From Microtetraspora glauca (GTDB lineage: Bacteria > Actinomycetota > Actinomycetes > Streptomycetales > Streptomycetaceae), in NCBI GenBank assembly GCA_000721275.1, contig JOFO01000019.1, positions 1 through 64,000 on the forward strand: a stretch of DNA of 64,000 nucleotides, given 5' to 3'. The position numbers were made by a program, and so were the translations under genes. Positions within the stretch are counted from its first letter, which is position 1. Each line of letters starts with the position of its first letter. The notes beneath the pieces were generated by a model, which ran no database searches, was not told the DNA's origin, and worked only from the letters and a program-made list of their open reading frames with translations. Below, piece by piece: positions 35,362-44,544 of the stretch.

Positions 35362-36444
35362 TCAGCTCCGGCCGCCCGACCGGAGGGCGTCGAGATCGGC
35401 CTTGAGGGTGTTCACCGGGATGGCGAATCCGAGGCCGACGCTGCCGGCGCCGGCGCCGTTCGAAGAACTGGGCGCGTACATGGCCGAATTGATGCCGATG
35501 ATCTCGCCGTTCATATTGATCAGCGCGCCGCCGGAATTCCCCGGGTTGAGGGACGCGTCGGTCTGGATCGCCTTGTACGTGGTCTTCGAACTGCCGGTGT
35601 CGCCGTTGAACCGCTGCCCGCCGAACTCGAAGGGCCAGCCCTGCCGGGGGTCCCACCGCGGCGCGTCCTGGGAGCCGCCGTCCGGCTCGTCCTTGGCGAC
35701 GGTGACGTCCCGGTCGAGGGCGGAGACGATGCCGCTGGTGACGGTGCCGGTGAGGCCCTCGGGGGAGCCGATGGCGACGACCTCGTCGCCGACCTTCACC
35801 CGGGAGGAGTCGCCGAGGGTGGCGGGCTTCAGCCCGGAGGCGTCCTTCAGCTTGATGAGGGCGAGGTCCTTGTCGGGGTCGGTGCCGACGACCTCGGCGC
35901 GGTGGCTGGTGCCGTCGCTGGTGCGGACGGTGATCTCGGAGGCGCCGGAGATCACGTGGTTGTTGGTGACGACCTCGCCGTCGGCGGTGAGGATCACGCC
36001 GGAGCCGGTCGAGGAGCCGGAGGTGGAGTCCGCCGAGATCTCGACGATGGACGGCGAGACGGCCTCGGCGACCCCGGCGACCGTGCCGGCGCTGCCGGCG
36101 GAGACGTTGGTGCCGGCCACGGCGGAGGACGCCGCGGTGGTGGCGGGGGTGTCCGCGGTCAGCTGCTGCACGAGGGTCGCGGTGCCGCCGCCGACCGCCG
36201 CGGCGGCGATGGCCACGGCCGCCAGCAGGCCGACGCCGCGCTTGGCGCGCTGCCGGGACACGGGACCGGCGGCGGGCGCCGGGACCGCCGCCGCGAAGGG
36301 CGGCTCGGCCGGGGGAGGGGTGGGCCCGCCGCCGGACGCGGACGGCCACACGGTGGTGCCCGGCTCGGTGGTGATCGGCCGCGTCGGCTCGTACGGCGGG
36401 CGCGGCGGGTAGTACGGCTGCTGGGGCTGCGTGGGTTCCGTCAT
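35362..36444 (-). CDS. HtrA/DegP-like membrane-anchored trypsin-type protease
   Basis: 360 residues: Pro/Tyr-rich cytoplasmic N-terminus (about 1-65), one transmembrane helix (about 70-92), Ser/Thr/Ala linker and a chymotrypsin-like domain outside the membrane. The triad is visible: His in VTNNHVISG, Asp in DKDLALIKL, Ser in [11 protein letters not shown]. No PDZ domain, unlike most HtrA proteins. ATG at 36444 with CGGAGGC upstream. Recalled as SCO4157. Probably a quality-control protease in the cell envelope and part of the stress circuit with the next two genes. Confidence 0.92.
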   Translation of the reverse strand: MTEPTQPQQPYYPPRPPYEPTRPITTEPGTTVWPSASGGGPTPPPAEPPFAAAVPAPAAGPVSRQRAKRGVGLLAAVAIAAAAVGGGTATLVQQLTADTPATTAASSAVAGTNVSAGSAGTVAGVAEAVSPSIVEISADSTSGSSTGSGVILTADGEVVTNNHVISGASEITVRTSDGTSHRAEVVGTDPDKDLALIKLKDASGLKPATLGDSSRVKVGDEVVAIGSPEGLTGTVTSGIVSALDRDVTVAKDEPDGGSQDAPRWDPRQGWPFEFGGQRFNGDTGSSKTTYKAIQTDASLNPGNSGGALINMNGEIIGINSAMYAPSSSNGAGAGSVGLGFAIPVNTLKADLDALRSGGRS

Positions 36445-36463
36445 GCCTCCGACTCTCGGACCG

Positions 36464-36496
36464 GCGGATGAGAACCGTCTGAGGACCGGCTGAGAA
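36464..36496 (-). promoter_or_regulatory. Three 11-bp direct repeats upstream of the HtrA-like gene
   Basis: Read leftward: TTCTCAGCCGG (36496-36486), TCCTCAGACGG (36485-36475), TTCTCATCCGC (36474-36464). The 11-bp period with a CTCA core is what OmpR-type regulators bind. The last unit ends 20 bases before the start codon. The regulator encoded in the same operon is the obvious candidate. Confidence 0.65.
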
Positions 36497-36558
36497 GCCC
36501 GACAGAACCCCGTATGCCCGAAATAAAGTCGGGTTCGTCCCTGGGGGCCGGCGGCGCG

Positions 36559-37581
36559 TCAGCGGCAGCCGCAGGACCGCCGGACCACCAGCGCCGACGG
36601 GAACTGCTTCACGCGCTCGCGGCGCGAGCCCGACACCCGGACCGAGTCGTCGAGGACCAGGTCCACGGCCGCCCGGGCCATCGCCGGCCGGTCGGAGAAG
36701 ACGGTGGTCAGCGGCGGATCGGTGAGCGCCGCCTCCTTCACGTCGTCGAAGCCCGCCACGGCCAGCTCGGTCGGCACGTCGATGCGCAGCTCGCGGGCGG
36801 CCCGCAGTACGCCGAACGCCTGGTCGTCGGTGGAGCAGAAGATGGCCGGCGGCCTGTCCGGGCCCGCGAGCAGCTTCAGGGCCACCTGGTAGGCGTCGTA
36901 CCGGTTGTACGGGGCCTCGAAGAGTCGGCCCTCGGTCTCCCGGCCGGCCTCCTGCATGGCCCGCCGCCAGCCCTCGACGTGGTCCGCGACCGGGTCGCCG
37001 ACGGCCGGGGTGTCGGCGACGCCGCCGAGGCACGCCACGTACGGGTGGCCGTGCTCCAGGAGGTGCCGGGTGGCGAGCTGGGCGCCGCCGATGTCGTCGG
37101 TGACGACGGCCACGTCGTCGATGGCCTCGGGCCGCTCGTGCAGCAGCACGACGCGCGCGTCCCACGCCTCGATCTCGCTCGCGGCCTGCTCGCTCATGCC
37201 CTGGCTGACCAGGATCAGCCCGGAGACCCGCATGCCGAGGAAGGCCCGCAGATAGTGGATCTCGCGCTCGGTGCGGTAGTCGGAATTGCCGACCAGGACC
37301 ATCTTGCCGCGCTCGGCGGCGGCCTGTTCGACCGCGTGCGCCATCTCCGCGAAGAACGGCTGGCGGGCGTCCGGGACGATCATGCCTATGAGGTCGGTGC
37401 GGCGGGACGCCATCGCCTGGGCCACCCGGTCGGGCCGGTAGCCCAGCTCCTTGATGGCGGCGAGGACACGCTCGCGCGTGGCCGGGGCGACCGGCCTTGG
37501 TCCGTTGTTGATGACGTAACTCACGACCGCGGTCGAAGTACCCGCCAGTCGCGCTACGTCATCCCGCGTCACCTTGGCCAC
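36559..37581 (-). CDS. LacI-family transcriptional regulator
   Basis: 340 residues: N-terminal LacI helix-turn-helix ([20 protein letters not shown], then [19 protein letters not shown]) and a periplasmic-binding-protein-like sensor domain ([59 protein letters not shown]). The chain ends in RRSCGCR, an odd Cys-rich tip. The start is the GTG at 37581; the 20 residues upstream in frame are not typical. No sugar genes are adjacent, so the effector is unknown. Confidence 0.9.
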   Translation of the reverse strand: MAKVTRDDVARLAGTSTAVVSYVINNGPRPVAPATRERVLAAIKELGYRPDRVAQAMASRRTDLIGMIVPDARQPFFAEMAHAVEQAAAERGKMVLVGNSDYRTEREIHYLRAFLGMRVSGLILVSQGMSEQAASEIEAWDARVVLLHERPEAIDDVAVVTDDIGGAQLATRHLLEHGHPYVACLGGVADTPAVGDPVADHVEGWRRAMQEAGRETEGRLFEAPYNRYDAYQVALKLLAGPDRPPAIFCSTDDQAFGVLRAARELRIDVPTELAVAGFDDVKEAALTDPPLTTVFSDRPAMARAAVDLVLDDSVRVSGSRRERVKQFPSALVVRRSCGCR

Positions 37582-37686
37582 GCGCGGAAGTCTACGCGGG
37601 GTGACCTCCCTCCCGGCAGGTCGCCCTGTGGCGTACGCCACGTTGCCGTCCCCCGGACGAGTGGTGACGGCCGTGGCGCCCTTGAC

Positions 37687-38535
37687 TCACGTAGCGGAAC
37701 GGGACTCCCCGCGGGCACCCTGCCCCGCTTCCGTCCCCTTTGTCTTCGCCGAAGCGCCCGAAGCCGCAGTCGCCGCAGTCCCAGCGGCGGCCTTCGCCGG
37801 CTCACGGTCCCGCGCCGGCTCCTGCGGCTCCTTGGCCCGTGCCTCCTCGGCGGCCCGCTCCACCTTCTCCGGCGTCACGAAGCGATAGCCCACGTTCCGC
37901 ACGGTGCCGATCAGCGACTCGTGCTCCGGGCCGAGCTTCGCCCGCAGCCGCCGCACGTGCACGTCCACCGTCCGGGTGCCGCCGAAGTAGTCGTAGCCCC
38001 ACACCTCCTGGAGCAGCTGCGCCCGCGTGAACACCCGCCCCGGGTGCTGCGCCAGGTACTTCAGCAGCTCGAACTCCTTGAAGGTCAGGTCCAGCACCCG
38101 GCCCTTCAGTTTCGCGCTGTACGTGGCCTCGTCCACCGACAGGTCGCCGTTGCGGATCTCCATCGGGGAGTCGTCCGCGACGATCTGCTGCCGGCCCAGC
38201 GCCAGCCGCAGCCGCGCCTCGACCTCGGCGGGGCCCGCCGTGTCCAGGAGCACGTCGTCGATGCCCCAGTCGGCGGTGACGGCCGCCAGACCGCCCTCGG
38301 TGACCACCAGGACCAGCGGACAGCCCGGCCCGGTCGACCGCAGCAGCTGGCACAGCGAGCGGACCTGCGGCAGGTCGCGCCGCCCGTCCACGAGGATCAC
38401 GTCCGCGCCCGGCGTGTCCACCAGGGCCGGTCCCTCCGCCGGCGCCACCCGCACGTTGTGCAGCAGCAGACCGAGCGCCGGAAGCACCTCGGTCGACGGC
38501 TGCAGGGCATTGGTCAGGAGCAGCAGAGAACTCAT
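37687..38535 (-). CDS. glnR: Nitrogen regulator GlnR
   Basis: 282 residues. OmpR-like winged-helix regulator whose receiver-like domain ([31 protein letters not shown]) lacks the usual acidic pocket around the single Asp, as in GlnR. The DNA-binding half is [38 protein letters not shown] and [13 protein letters not shown] long Ala/Lys/Glu tail follows (about 230-282). It controls glnA, amtB and other nitrogen genes. ATG at 38535 with GGAGGG. Recalled as SCO4159. Confidence 0.94.
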   Translation of the reverse strand: MSSLLLLTNALQPSTEVLPALGLLLHNVRVAPAEGPALVDTPGADVILVDGRRDLPQVRSLCQLLRSTGPGCPLVLVVTEGGLAAVTADWGIDDVLLDTAGPAEVEARLRLALGRQQIVADDSPMEIRNGDLSVDEATYSAKLKGRVLDLTFKEFELLKYLAQHPGRVFTRAQLLQEVWGYDYFGGTRTVDVHVRRLRAKLGPEHESLIGTVRNVGYRFVTPEKVERAAEEARAKEPQEPARDREPAKAAAGTAATAASGASAKTKGTEAGQGARGESRSAT

Positions 38536-38795
38536 CGCGACCCTCCAGCCGTCCGCCCGGCCGCGGCCGGCGGCCCTGCCGGCCCCGTCGGCCTCTTCGG
38601 TCGGTCGTGCTTCGTACGCTCGTCCATGACTCGGTTCCTCCTCGGTCCCTGCGAGGACGCCTGCGGTACTGCGGTCTCACGTGCTGCTCCCGCGCCCCGA
38701 GAGCTTTTGTTCATCCGTCCGTAACAACGGCCGGAAAACGCAAAAGGACCCGATGGCGACATCGCCCGGATCCTCTGCCCAGGAGAATAGCCCAC

Positions 38796-39602
38796 ATGCG
38801 TTCCGAGGCAGAGGGCCGATTTCACATCATGGATGTTTTCTCGCTCACTTCCGGACCCCGCCGCGCCATGCTGCGGACCGAGGACGGCGTCCACCTCGAA
38901 GCCCTGTACGAACCTTCCCCCGCCAGTGTCGCCGACACCGCCGTCGTCGTCGCGCACGGCTTCACCGGTTCCCTCGACCGGCCCGCCGTCCGCCGTGCCG
39001 CCGCCGCCCTCGGCCGGCACGCCGCGGCCGTCGTCACCTTCTCCTTCCGCGGCCACGGCGGCTCCGGCGGCCTGTCCACCCTCGGCGACCGCGAGGTCCT
39101 GGACCTCGCCGCCGCCGTCCGCTGGGCCCGCGAACAGGGCCACGCGCGCGTGGCGACCGTCGGCTTCTCCATGGGCGGCTCCGTCGTCCTCCGCCAGGCC
39201 GCCCTCGACCGCGGCACCGACGCCGCGCCCGACGCGGTCGCCGCCGTCTCCGCCCCCGCCCGCTGGTACTACCGGGGCACCGCCCCCATGCGCCGCCTCC
39301 ACTGGGTCGTCACCCGCCCCGCCGGCCGGCTCGTCGGCCGCTACGGGCTCCGCGTCCGCATCGACCACCGCCCCTGGGACCCCGTCCCGCTGTCCCCGGT
39401 GGAGGCCGCCGCGCGGATCGCCCCGGTGCCGCTGCTCGTCGTCCACGGCGATCGCGACGCGTACTTCCCCCTCGACCACCCCCGGACGCTCGCCGCCGCC
39501 GGCGACGCGGAGCTGTGGCTGGAGCCCGGCATGGGCCACGCGGAGAACGCCGCCGGCGAGGAACTGCTCGACCGGCTCGGCGCCTGGCTCGTGCGCCGAT
39601 AG
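38796..39602 (+). CDS. Alpha/beta hydrolase
   Basis: 268 residues with the hydrolase fold: HGFTGS (oxyanion region), nucleophile Ser in VGFSMGGSVV, acid in VVHGDRDAYFP and catalytic His in PGMGHAENA. Cytoplasmic, no signal peptide. ATG at 38796 with AGGAG 10 nt upstream; a second ATG 11 codons on (MDVFSLTS) is possible. Divergent from glnR. Substrate unknown. Confidence 0.87.
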   Translation: MRSEAEGRFHIMDVFSLTSGPRRAMLRTEDGVHLEALYEPSPASVADTAVVVAHGFTGSLDRPAVRRAAAALGRHAAAVVTFSFRGHGGSGGLSTLGDREVLDLAAAVRWAREQGHARVATVGFSMGGSVVLRQAALDRGTDAAPDAVAAVSAPARWYYRGTAPMRRLHWVVTRPAGRLVGRYGLRVRIDHRPWDPVPLSPVEAAARIAPVPLLVVHGDRDAYFPLDHPRTLAAAGDAELWLEPGMGHAENAAGEELLDRLGAWLVRR

Positions 39603-39647
39603 CCCATCATGGTGAGCGGCGCGCACACGAACGAAGGGAGCGCCGCT

Positions 39648-39902
39648 ATGGCAGCGGGAACCATCCGCTACTGGGCCGCGGCCAAGGCCGCCGCCGGGGT
39701 CGCCGAGGAGCCGTACACCGCCGACACGCTCGCCGAGGCCCTGGACGCGGCCCGCGCGAACCACCCGGGCGAGCTGGTCCGGGTCCTCCAGCGGTGCTCG
39801 TTCCTCGTCGACGGCGACCCGGTCGGGACCCGCGGCCATGAGACGGTACGGCTTGCCGAGGGCGGCACGGTCGAGGTGCTCCCCCCGTTCGCAGGAGGGT
39901 GA
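39648..39902 (+). CDS. MoaD/ThiS-family small sulfur carrier protein
   Basis: 84 residues, ubiquitin-like: TIRYWAAAKAAAGV at the N-terminus, RCSFLVDGD in the middle and a PPFAGG end whose Gly-Gly is the site for thiocarboxylation. ATG at 39648 with GAAGGGAG 7 nt upstream. It may serve molybdopterin, thiamine or cysteine synthesis; a rhodanese gene lies 2.5 kb downstream. No moeB or moaE is adjacent, so its pathway is open. Confidence 0.87.
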   Translation: MAAGTIRYWAAAKAAAGVAEEPYTADTLAEALDAARANHPGELVRVLQRCSFLVDGDPVGTRGHETVRLAEGGTVEVLPPFAGG

Positions 39903-39912
39903 ACCCCACAGC

Positions 39913-41139
39913 ATGAGCAACGACCAGCGGTACGGCGGGCAGCCGTACGACCCGGACGGCTACGACCCCTCGGTCACCCAGACCTGGGAGGGCCAGACGT
40001 GGGACACCACGTACCAGCCGGCCGTCCGCCCGCAGGAGCAGCCGCCGTACGGCTACGCGTACCCGGAGCAGCCCCAGCAGGCCCATCAGGCGTACGCCCC
40101 GCAGGGGTACGCGGCCGAGACCCCCGCGCCCCAGGCGTACGCCCCCGAGGCTCACCCCCAGCCGTACGCCCCGGAGCCGTACCCGCAGGCGGAGTCGTAC
40201 CCGCAGGCACAGTCGTACCCCCAGGCAGAGGCGTACCCCCCGGCGTACCACCAGCCCCCGCACCCGGAGCCCGTCGTCCCGGAGCACGTCGCCCCGGCGG
40301 CCGTGCCCGGGCAGGGGGCCGGTGCCGGTGACGGCGCCGACGGGCCCGCCTACTCCGCGCCGACCACCTCCGGCAACCTCCGGATCACCGACGCCCAGCG
40401 CGCCCGCGCCGAGGGCCGGTCGCCGATCATCGAGCCCGGGATGCGGCCCGCCCTCCTGACGGCCGTCCTCGGGCTGCTGCTCGCCGGCGGCGCCGCGCTC
40501 GGCCCGTACGGGCTGCTGCTGCCGCTGGTCGCGCTCCAGGGCCTCACCGCCGCCGGCTGGTTCCGGCTCAACGGCATGTGGCCCGCCCGGCAGGGCATCG
40601 CGCTCGCCTTCCTCGGCGGGCTCGTCGCCGACGCCGCCCTGCTGGCCACCGGCCGCGAGCACGCCGCCCCCGCCCTCCTCGGCACCCTCGGCGTCTGGGT
40701 CCTGCTCTGCCTGGTCCTCCAGCTCCGCAGCCACGCCGACCCCGACGAGCGGATGTACGGCCTCATGGCCACCGTCGCCTCGGCCGCGCTCACCGTCCTC
40801 GCCGCCGGCCACCTCGGCGCCGAACCGGACGCGGTCGTCGCCGGCTCGGCCGCCGTCGCCGCGACCGTCCTCGCCCGCGCCGTCCCGCTGCCCGGCCCCG
40901 TCTCGCTCGTCGTCTCGCTGCTCGCCGCCGCCGGCGCGGGCATTGCCGCCGGCGCCCTGACCGGCATGGGCGCCGCCGGGGCGCTCCTCGGCCTCGCCAC
41001 GGGCGTCTGCGCCCTCGTCGGGCTGCGCACCGCCAGCTACGACTACCCGTCCCGCTTCGTGCACATGACGGCCGGCGTGGCCCTGCCGCTGACGGCCGCC
41101 GCGCCCGCCGTGTACCTTCTCGGCCGCGCCCTGGTCTGA
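39913..41139 (+). CDS. Membrane protein with Pro/Gln/Tyr-rich N-terminal repeats
   Basis: 408 residues. The first 150 residues are low complexity with repeated YPQA, AYAP and QPYA units, likely disordered and cytoplasmic. From about 175 onward there are nine to ten hydrophobic segments. A short basic linker (NLRITDAQRARAEGRS) sits between. ATG at 39913, 10 bases after the MoaD-like stop, so probably co-transcribed. I do not recognise a function; the repeat tail resembles those of Streptomyces proteins that bind others at the membrane. Confidence 0.8.
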   Translation: MSNDQRYGGQPYDPDGYDPSVTQTWEGQTWDTTYQPAVRPQEQPPYGYAYPEQPQQAHQAYAPQGYAAETPAPQAYAPEAHPQPYAPEPYPQAESYPQAQSYPQAEAYPPAYHQPPHPEPVVPEHVAPAAVPGQGAGAGDGADGPAYSAPTTSGNLRITDAQRARAEGRSPIIEPGMRPALLTAVLGLLLAGGAALGPYGLLLPLVALQGLTAAGWFRLNGMWPARQGIALAFLGGLVADAALLATGREHAAPALLGTLGVWVLLCLVLQLRSHADPDERMYGLMATVASAALTVLAAGHLGAEPDAVVAGSAAVAATVLARAVPLPGPVSLVVSLLAAAGAGIAAGALTGMGAAGALLGLATGVCALVGLRTASYDYPSRFVHMTAGVALPLTAAAPAVYLLGRALV

Positions 41140-41263
41140 GCGGCGGCCGGACCCGGTCCGGCCGCTCCGCCCGGGGAACCGGGAACCACCCGGCCCTCCG
41201 GCACGTCGATCTCCGTGCCGGGGGCCGGCACTACGTCTTTCGGCACATGGGGGAGATTCAGCC

Positions 41264-41950
41264 ATGCGAGCACTGCGGATCCTGCTGGTCGTGGCGGTCG
41301 TGCTGGGCGGGATCCTGGTGGGCGGCGACCGGCTCGCCGCCGCCTGGGCGGAGTCGGAGGTCGCCGGGCGCGCCTCGCTGGCCGGGGGGCGTACCGAGTC
41401 CGTCGAGGTCGACATCAAGGGCTTCCCGTTCCTGACCCAGGCCGCCGACAAGCGCTTCGGCGAGGTCGAGGTGGTCGCCCGGGGCGTCCACACCCAGGCC
41501 GGCGGGAAGCCCGTGCGGATCGGCGAGCTCACCGTCGACCTGCGGGACGTCGTGGTGACCGGCGACTGGACCGGCGCGCGGGCCGGCTCGGCGACCGGGA
41601 CGGCGCTGATCTCGTACGCGGACCTGGTCGCCGCCTCGCAGCGCGCGACGGCCATGGAGTACGGCGGCCCCGGCAAGGTGAAGGTGACGGGCAGCGCCGA
41701 GGTGCTGGGCCGCAAGGTGACCCGTACCGTCGTGTCCTCCGTCACGCTGGTGCGCGGGGACACGGTGAAGGTGCGCGCCGACGAGGTGCCCGGCGAGGGC
41801 ATCCCGCTGCTGGAGGACATGATCCGCGACCGCACCGACTTCGAGCGCCCGCTCGGCCGCGTCGCCGGGATGCGGGTCACGGCGGTCGAGCCGCGCCCGG
41901 AGGGGCTGGCGGTCACGGTGACCGGCCAGGACGTCGCCATCGCGGGCTGA
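41264..41950 (+). CDS. DUF2993 (LmeA-like) exported protein
   Basis: 228 residues: an N-terminal signal anchor (about 4-27), then a beta-rich lipid-binding-like domain with RTESVEVDIKGFPFLTQ, VRIGELTVDLRDVVVTGDW and VEPRPEGLAVTVTG, the DUF2993 pattern. Mycobacterial LmeA of this family helps lipomannan elongation in the periplasm. GGGGGAG precedes the ATG. Its role here is unknown. Confidence 0.86.
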   Translation: MRALRILLVVAVVLGGILVGGDRLAAAWAESEVAGRASLAGGRTESVEVDIKGFPFLTQAADKRFGEVEVVARGVHTQAGGKPVRIGELTVDLRDVVVTGDWTGARAGSATGTALISYADLVAASQRATAMEYGGPGKVKVTGSAEVLGRKVTRTVVSSVTLVRGDTVKVRADEVPGEGIPLLEDMIRDRTDFERPLGRVAGMRVTAVEPRPEGLAVTVTGQDVAIAG

Positions 41951-42097
41951 GACCGCGCTTTTCCACATTCTGAGACGACCTCGTCCGGTCCGCAGATGCG
42001 GGCGCGCGGACGGGGCTCCGGCGGTGCTCCGGAGGTCGTTCGTACCCGTCTCCGATCTCGACATGCGGATGATCGCGTCTCATCATGCGACACGCCG

Positions 42098-42127
42098 GTG
42101 ACACGGTCGCCCGTCCGTCCCTACGAT
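42098..42127 (+). promoter_or_regulatory. Promoter of the sulfurtransferase leader
   Basis: GTGACA (42098-42103), 18-nt spacer, TACGAT (42122-42127), a good sigma-HrdB type promoter. Transcription would start about 42134, right at the leader peptide ATG, so the leader mRNA is probably leaderless. Confidence 0.6.
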
Positions 42128-42134
42128 CGACCGC

Positions 42135-42215
42135 ATGAAGCGACAGGCGGAACTCACGAAGCGGCGGGCAGTAGACCTGTGCCGCATCGCCGCCATGCTC
42201 TGTCGCTCCGTCTGA
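42135..42215 (+). CDS. Cys-containing putative leader peptide
   Basis: 26-residue frame, MKRQAELTKRRAVDLCRIAA then MLCRSV, TGA stop. The KRRAVDLCRxAAMLCR pattern is a known actinobacterial leader peptide found before sulfur genes. The two Cys codons could sense cysteinyl-tRNA supply, with ribosome stalling controlling the rhodanese gene 163 bases downstream. Too small for usual gene callers. Confidence 0.82.
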   Translation: MKRQAELTKRRAVDLCRIAAMLCRSV

Positions 42216-42378
42216 GCGGGACGCGCTCCGCGCCCGTATTCCCCCGGCCCGCCGGCCCCCGAGGCCCGGGCCGCACCGCGCAGCACGACGCCGTCGGGCG
42301 CCCGGCCCCGACGCGCACCCGCACATGCAGCACCACCCCCGCACCGCACCGCCGCACACTGCCCCGGAGGAGAACAGC

Positions 42379-43224
42379 ATGGCTCGCAGCGACGTACTGG
42401 TCGACGCCGACTGGGTCGAGGCCAACCTCGACAACCCGGCCGTCGCGATCGTCGAGGTCGACGAGGACACCGCCGCCTACGACAAGAACCACATCCGCAA
42501 CGCCATCCGGATCGACTGGACCAAGGACCTCCAGGACCCGGTCCGCCGCGACTTCATCGACCAGGAGGGCTTCGAGAAGCTCCTCTCCGCCAAGGGCATC
42601 GCCAACGACACCACGGTCGTGCTCTACGGCGGCAACAACAACTGGTTCGCCTCGTACGCCTACTGGTACTTCAAGCTCTACGGCCACCAGGACGTCAAGC
42701 TCCTCGACGGCGGCCGCAAGAAGTGGGAGCTCGACTCCCGCGACCTGGTCGACGGCTCCGAGGTCCCGAACCGCCCGGCCACCGAGTACAAGGCCAAGGC
42801 CCAGGACGTCTCCATCCGCGCCTTCCGCGACGACGTCGTGGCCGCGATCGGCACCCAGAACCTCGTCGACGTCCGCTCGCCCGACGAGTTCTCCGGCAAG
42901 CTGCTCGCCCCCGCCCACCTCCCGCAGGAGCAGTCGCAGCGCCCGGGCCACGTCCCGACCGCCCGCAACATCCCCTGGTCCAAGAACGCCAACGACGACG
43001 GCACCTTCAAGTCGGACGACGAGCTCAAGGCCCTCTACGAGGCCGAGCAGGTCGACCTGGCGAAGGACACCGTCGCCTACTGCCGCATCGGTGAGCGCTC
43101 CGCGCTGACCTGGTTCGTCCTCCACGAGCTCCTGGAGGTCCCGAACGTCAAGAACTACGACGGCTCGTGGACCGAGTACGGCTCCCTCGTGGGCGTGCCG
43201 ATCGAGCTCGGCGCCAACAAGTAA
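42379..43224 (+). CDS. cysA: Thiosulfate sulfurtransferase (rhodanese)
   Basis: 281 residues with two rhodanese domains; the C-terminal one carries the active Cys in VAYCRIGERSALTWF. The N-terminal domain has DVLVDADWVEANL and VLYGGNNNWFASYAYWYFKL. It moves sulfur from thiosulfate to an acceptor. ATG at 42379 with GGAGGAG 6 nt upstream; the longer upstream frame overlaps leader sequence. It is followed after 33 bases by the DUF1416 gene. Related to CysA2/SseA of M. tuberculosis; not the sulfate-permease CysA. Confidence 0.92.
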   Translation: MARSDVLVDADWVEANLDNPAVAIVEVDEDTAAYDKNHIRNAIRIDWTKDLQDPVRRDFIDQEGFEKLLSAKGIANDTTVVLYGGNNNWFASYAYWYFKLYGHQDVKLLDGGRKKWELDSRDLVDGSEVPNRPATEYKAKAQDVSIRAFRDDVVAAIGTQNLVDVRSPDEFSGKLLAPAHLPQEQSQRPGHVPTARNIPWSKNANDDGTFKSDDELKALYEAEQVDLAKDTVAYCRIGERSALTWFVLHELLEVPNVKNYDGSWTEYGSLVGVPIELGANK

Positions 43225-43257
43225 CCGCCCCCCTCGCGACAGGACAGGACCAGAAAC

Positions 43258-43548
43258 ATGTGTGGAGCTCCGATCGGCGGCCCCGACGTCAGCACGCTCA
43301 AGCCCGGTGAGACGGCCATCCAGGGCCAGGTGACCAAGGACGGCGAGCCCGTCACCGGTTACGTGCGCCTGCTGGACGCCTCCGGCGAGTTCACGGCCGA
43401 GGTCCCCACCTCCGCCACCGGCCAGTTCCGCTTCTACGCGGCCACCGGCGAGTGGACCCTGCGCGCGCTGGTCCCCGGCGCCCAGGCCGACCGCAAGGTC
43501 GTCGTCACCGAGACGGGCAGCCTGACGGACGTCGCCATCGCCGTGTGA
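43258..43548 (+). CDS. sseC: DUF1416 (SseC-like) protein
   Basis: 96 residues starting MCGAPIGGPDVSTL and folding as a small beta sandwich (IQGQVTKDGEPVTGYVRLLD, WTLRALVPGA). It always follows rhodanese genes in actinobacteria and is called SseC in mycobacteria. Cys2 near the N-terminus may take part in sulfur handling. No signal peptide. Co-transcribed with the rhodanese gene. Confidence 0.88.
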   Translation: MCGAPIGGPDVSTLKPGETAIQGQVTKDGEPVTGYVRLLDASGEFTAEVPTSATGQFRFYAATGEWTLRALVPGAQADRKVVVTETGSLTDVAIAV

Positions 43549-43565
43549 CGCGCGGTGCACAGTCG

Positions 43566-43631
43566 GCCGGAGGGCCGTGCCTCCTGGGGGGTTGGACGCC
43601 ATCACCAGGACCTGAGGCACGGCCCTCCGGC
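43566..43631 (+). terminator. Large hairpin after sseC
   Basis: 18-bp perfect stem (GCCGGAGGGCCGTGCCTC at 43566-43583, complement at 43614-43631) closing a 30-nt loop, followed by TTCTT. Likely terminator of the leader-rhodanese-SseC transcript. Confidence 0.75.
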
Positions 43632-43669
43632 TTCTTCACGCGCTGGGGAGCCGGTCGTACGCTGAAGGT

Positions 43670-43930
43670 GTGTACGCACGGCGTCGGCGCGTCTACTTCT
43701 GGCTGATGGGTGCCTGCCTGGTGCTTTTCGTGGGCGCCTGGGCCGTCGTGCGGCTGTTCTCCCTGCCGGCGGCCATCGGCATGTGCGTCGTGGCCATGGT
43801 CATCCCGCCGGTCGCCGCGGTGGTCGCGAACCGGCGGGGACCGGAGGACCGCTGGTGGGACGACCCGTCCGGCGATCCGCAGTCGGACGCGTGGTGGGAC
43901 GAACTGGACGGGAAGAAGCGCCGCGAGTAG
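43670..43930 (+). CDS. DUF3099-like small membrane protein
   Basis: 86 residues: basic start (MYARRRRVYFW), two hydrophobic segments (about 11-30 and 33-52) and a Trp/Asp-rich tail (RWWDDPSGD, DAWWDELDG). Matches DUF3099 membrane proteins of actinobacteria; function unknown. GTG start at 43670. TACGCT at 43658-43663 puts the transcription start at the GTG, so the message is probably leaderless. Confidence 0.82.
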   Translation: MYARRRRVYFWLMGACLVLFVGAWAVVRLFSLPAAIGMCVVAMVIPPVAAVVANRRGPEDRWWDDPSGDPQSDAWWDELDGKKRRE

Positions 43931-43942
43931 CGGGCCCGGGCG

Positions 43943-44446
43943 TCAGCCGAACCAGGCGCGGGCCTCCGGCTGCTGGGGACGCACCAGGGCCAGGATCACC
44001 AGCCCGGCCCAGGCGATCCCGAGGACCGGCACGGTGCCGTAGATCAGGTACGCGAACGGGAGCGACACCCAGCCGTAGGCGACGGCCGACACCCGGACGC
44101 CCGGCAGCCGGGCCGGGAACCGGAGCGCGGTCGTTGCGCCCCAGCCGGCCACTCCCAGGACGAGGATCCCGAGGAACTCGACCGTGCCCGTGTGGAGTTC
44201 CGGCGCGTCGTCCGCCCAGAGCCGCGCCGCGACCCCGGTGCTGTGGGTGAGCACCCAGAGGCCGAGCAGCGCCTGCGTGCCGGCCAGCACCATCAGCAGC
44301 GTCCGCAGCCGGCGCACCGGCTCGGGCATCGGCCCGCCGCCCGGCGGATACGCGGGGCGCGGCGGCGGCAGGGGCGGTCCGTCGCCGGCGCGGGCGCGGC
44401 GCCAGGGCCGCTCGTCGTCGGGCCGTTCCGCGTCGTTCCGCTCCAC
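43943..44446 (-). CDS. Hypothetical integral membrane protein
   Basis: 167 residues from the GTG at 44446 (GGAGG 5 nt upstream). Charged and Pro-rich N-terminal 40 residues, then four hydrophobic segments with short loops (LLMVLAGTQALLGLWVL, VEFLGILVLGVAGWG). No motif recognised. A GTG at 44482 gives a longer but less typical start. Convergent with the DUF3099 gene. Confidence 0.72.
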   Translation of the reverse strand: MERNDAERPDDERPWRRARAGDGPPLPPPRPAYPPGGGPMPEPVRRLRTLLMVLAGTQALLGLWVLTHSTGVAARLWADDAPELHTGTVEFLGILVLGVAGWGATTALRFPARLPGVRVSAVAYGWVSLPFAYLIYGTVPVLGIAWAGLVILALVRPQQPEARAWFG

Positions 44447-44544
44447 CCTGGCCTCCCCCGCCGGTGCGCACGTGTGCGCCATGGTCGGGGGCGCGCCCCG
44501 GGGAGTCCAGGGCCAGAACCGGCCGTTTCCGGCCGGTGGCGGGA

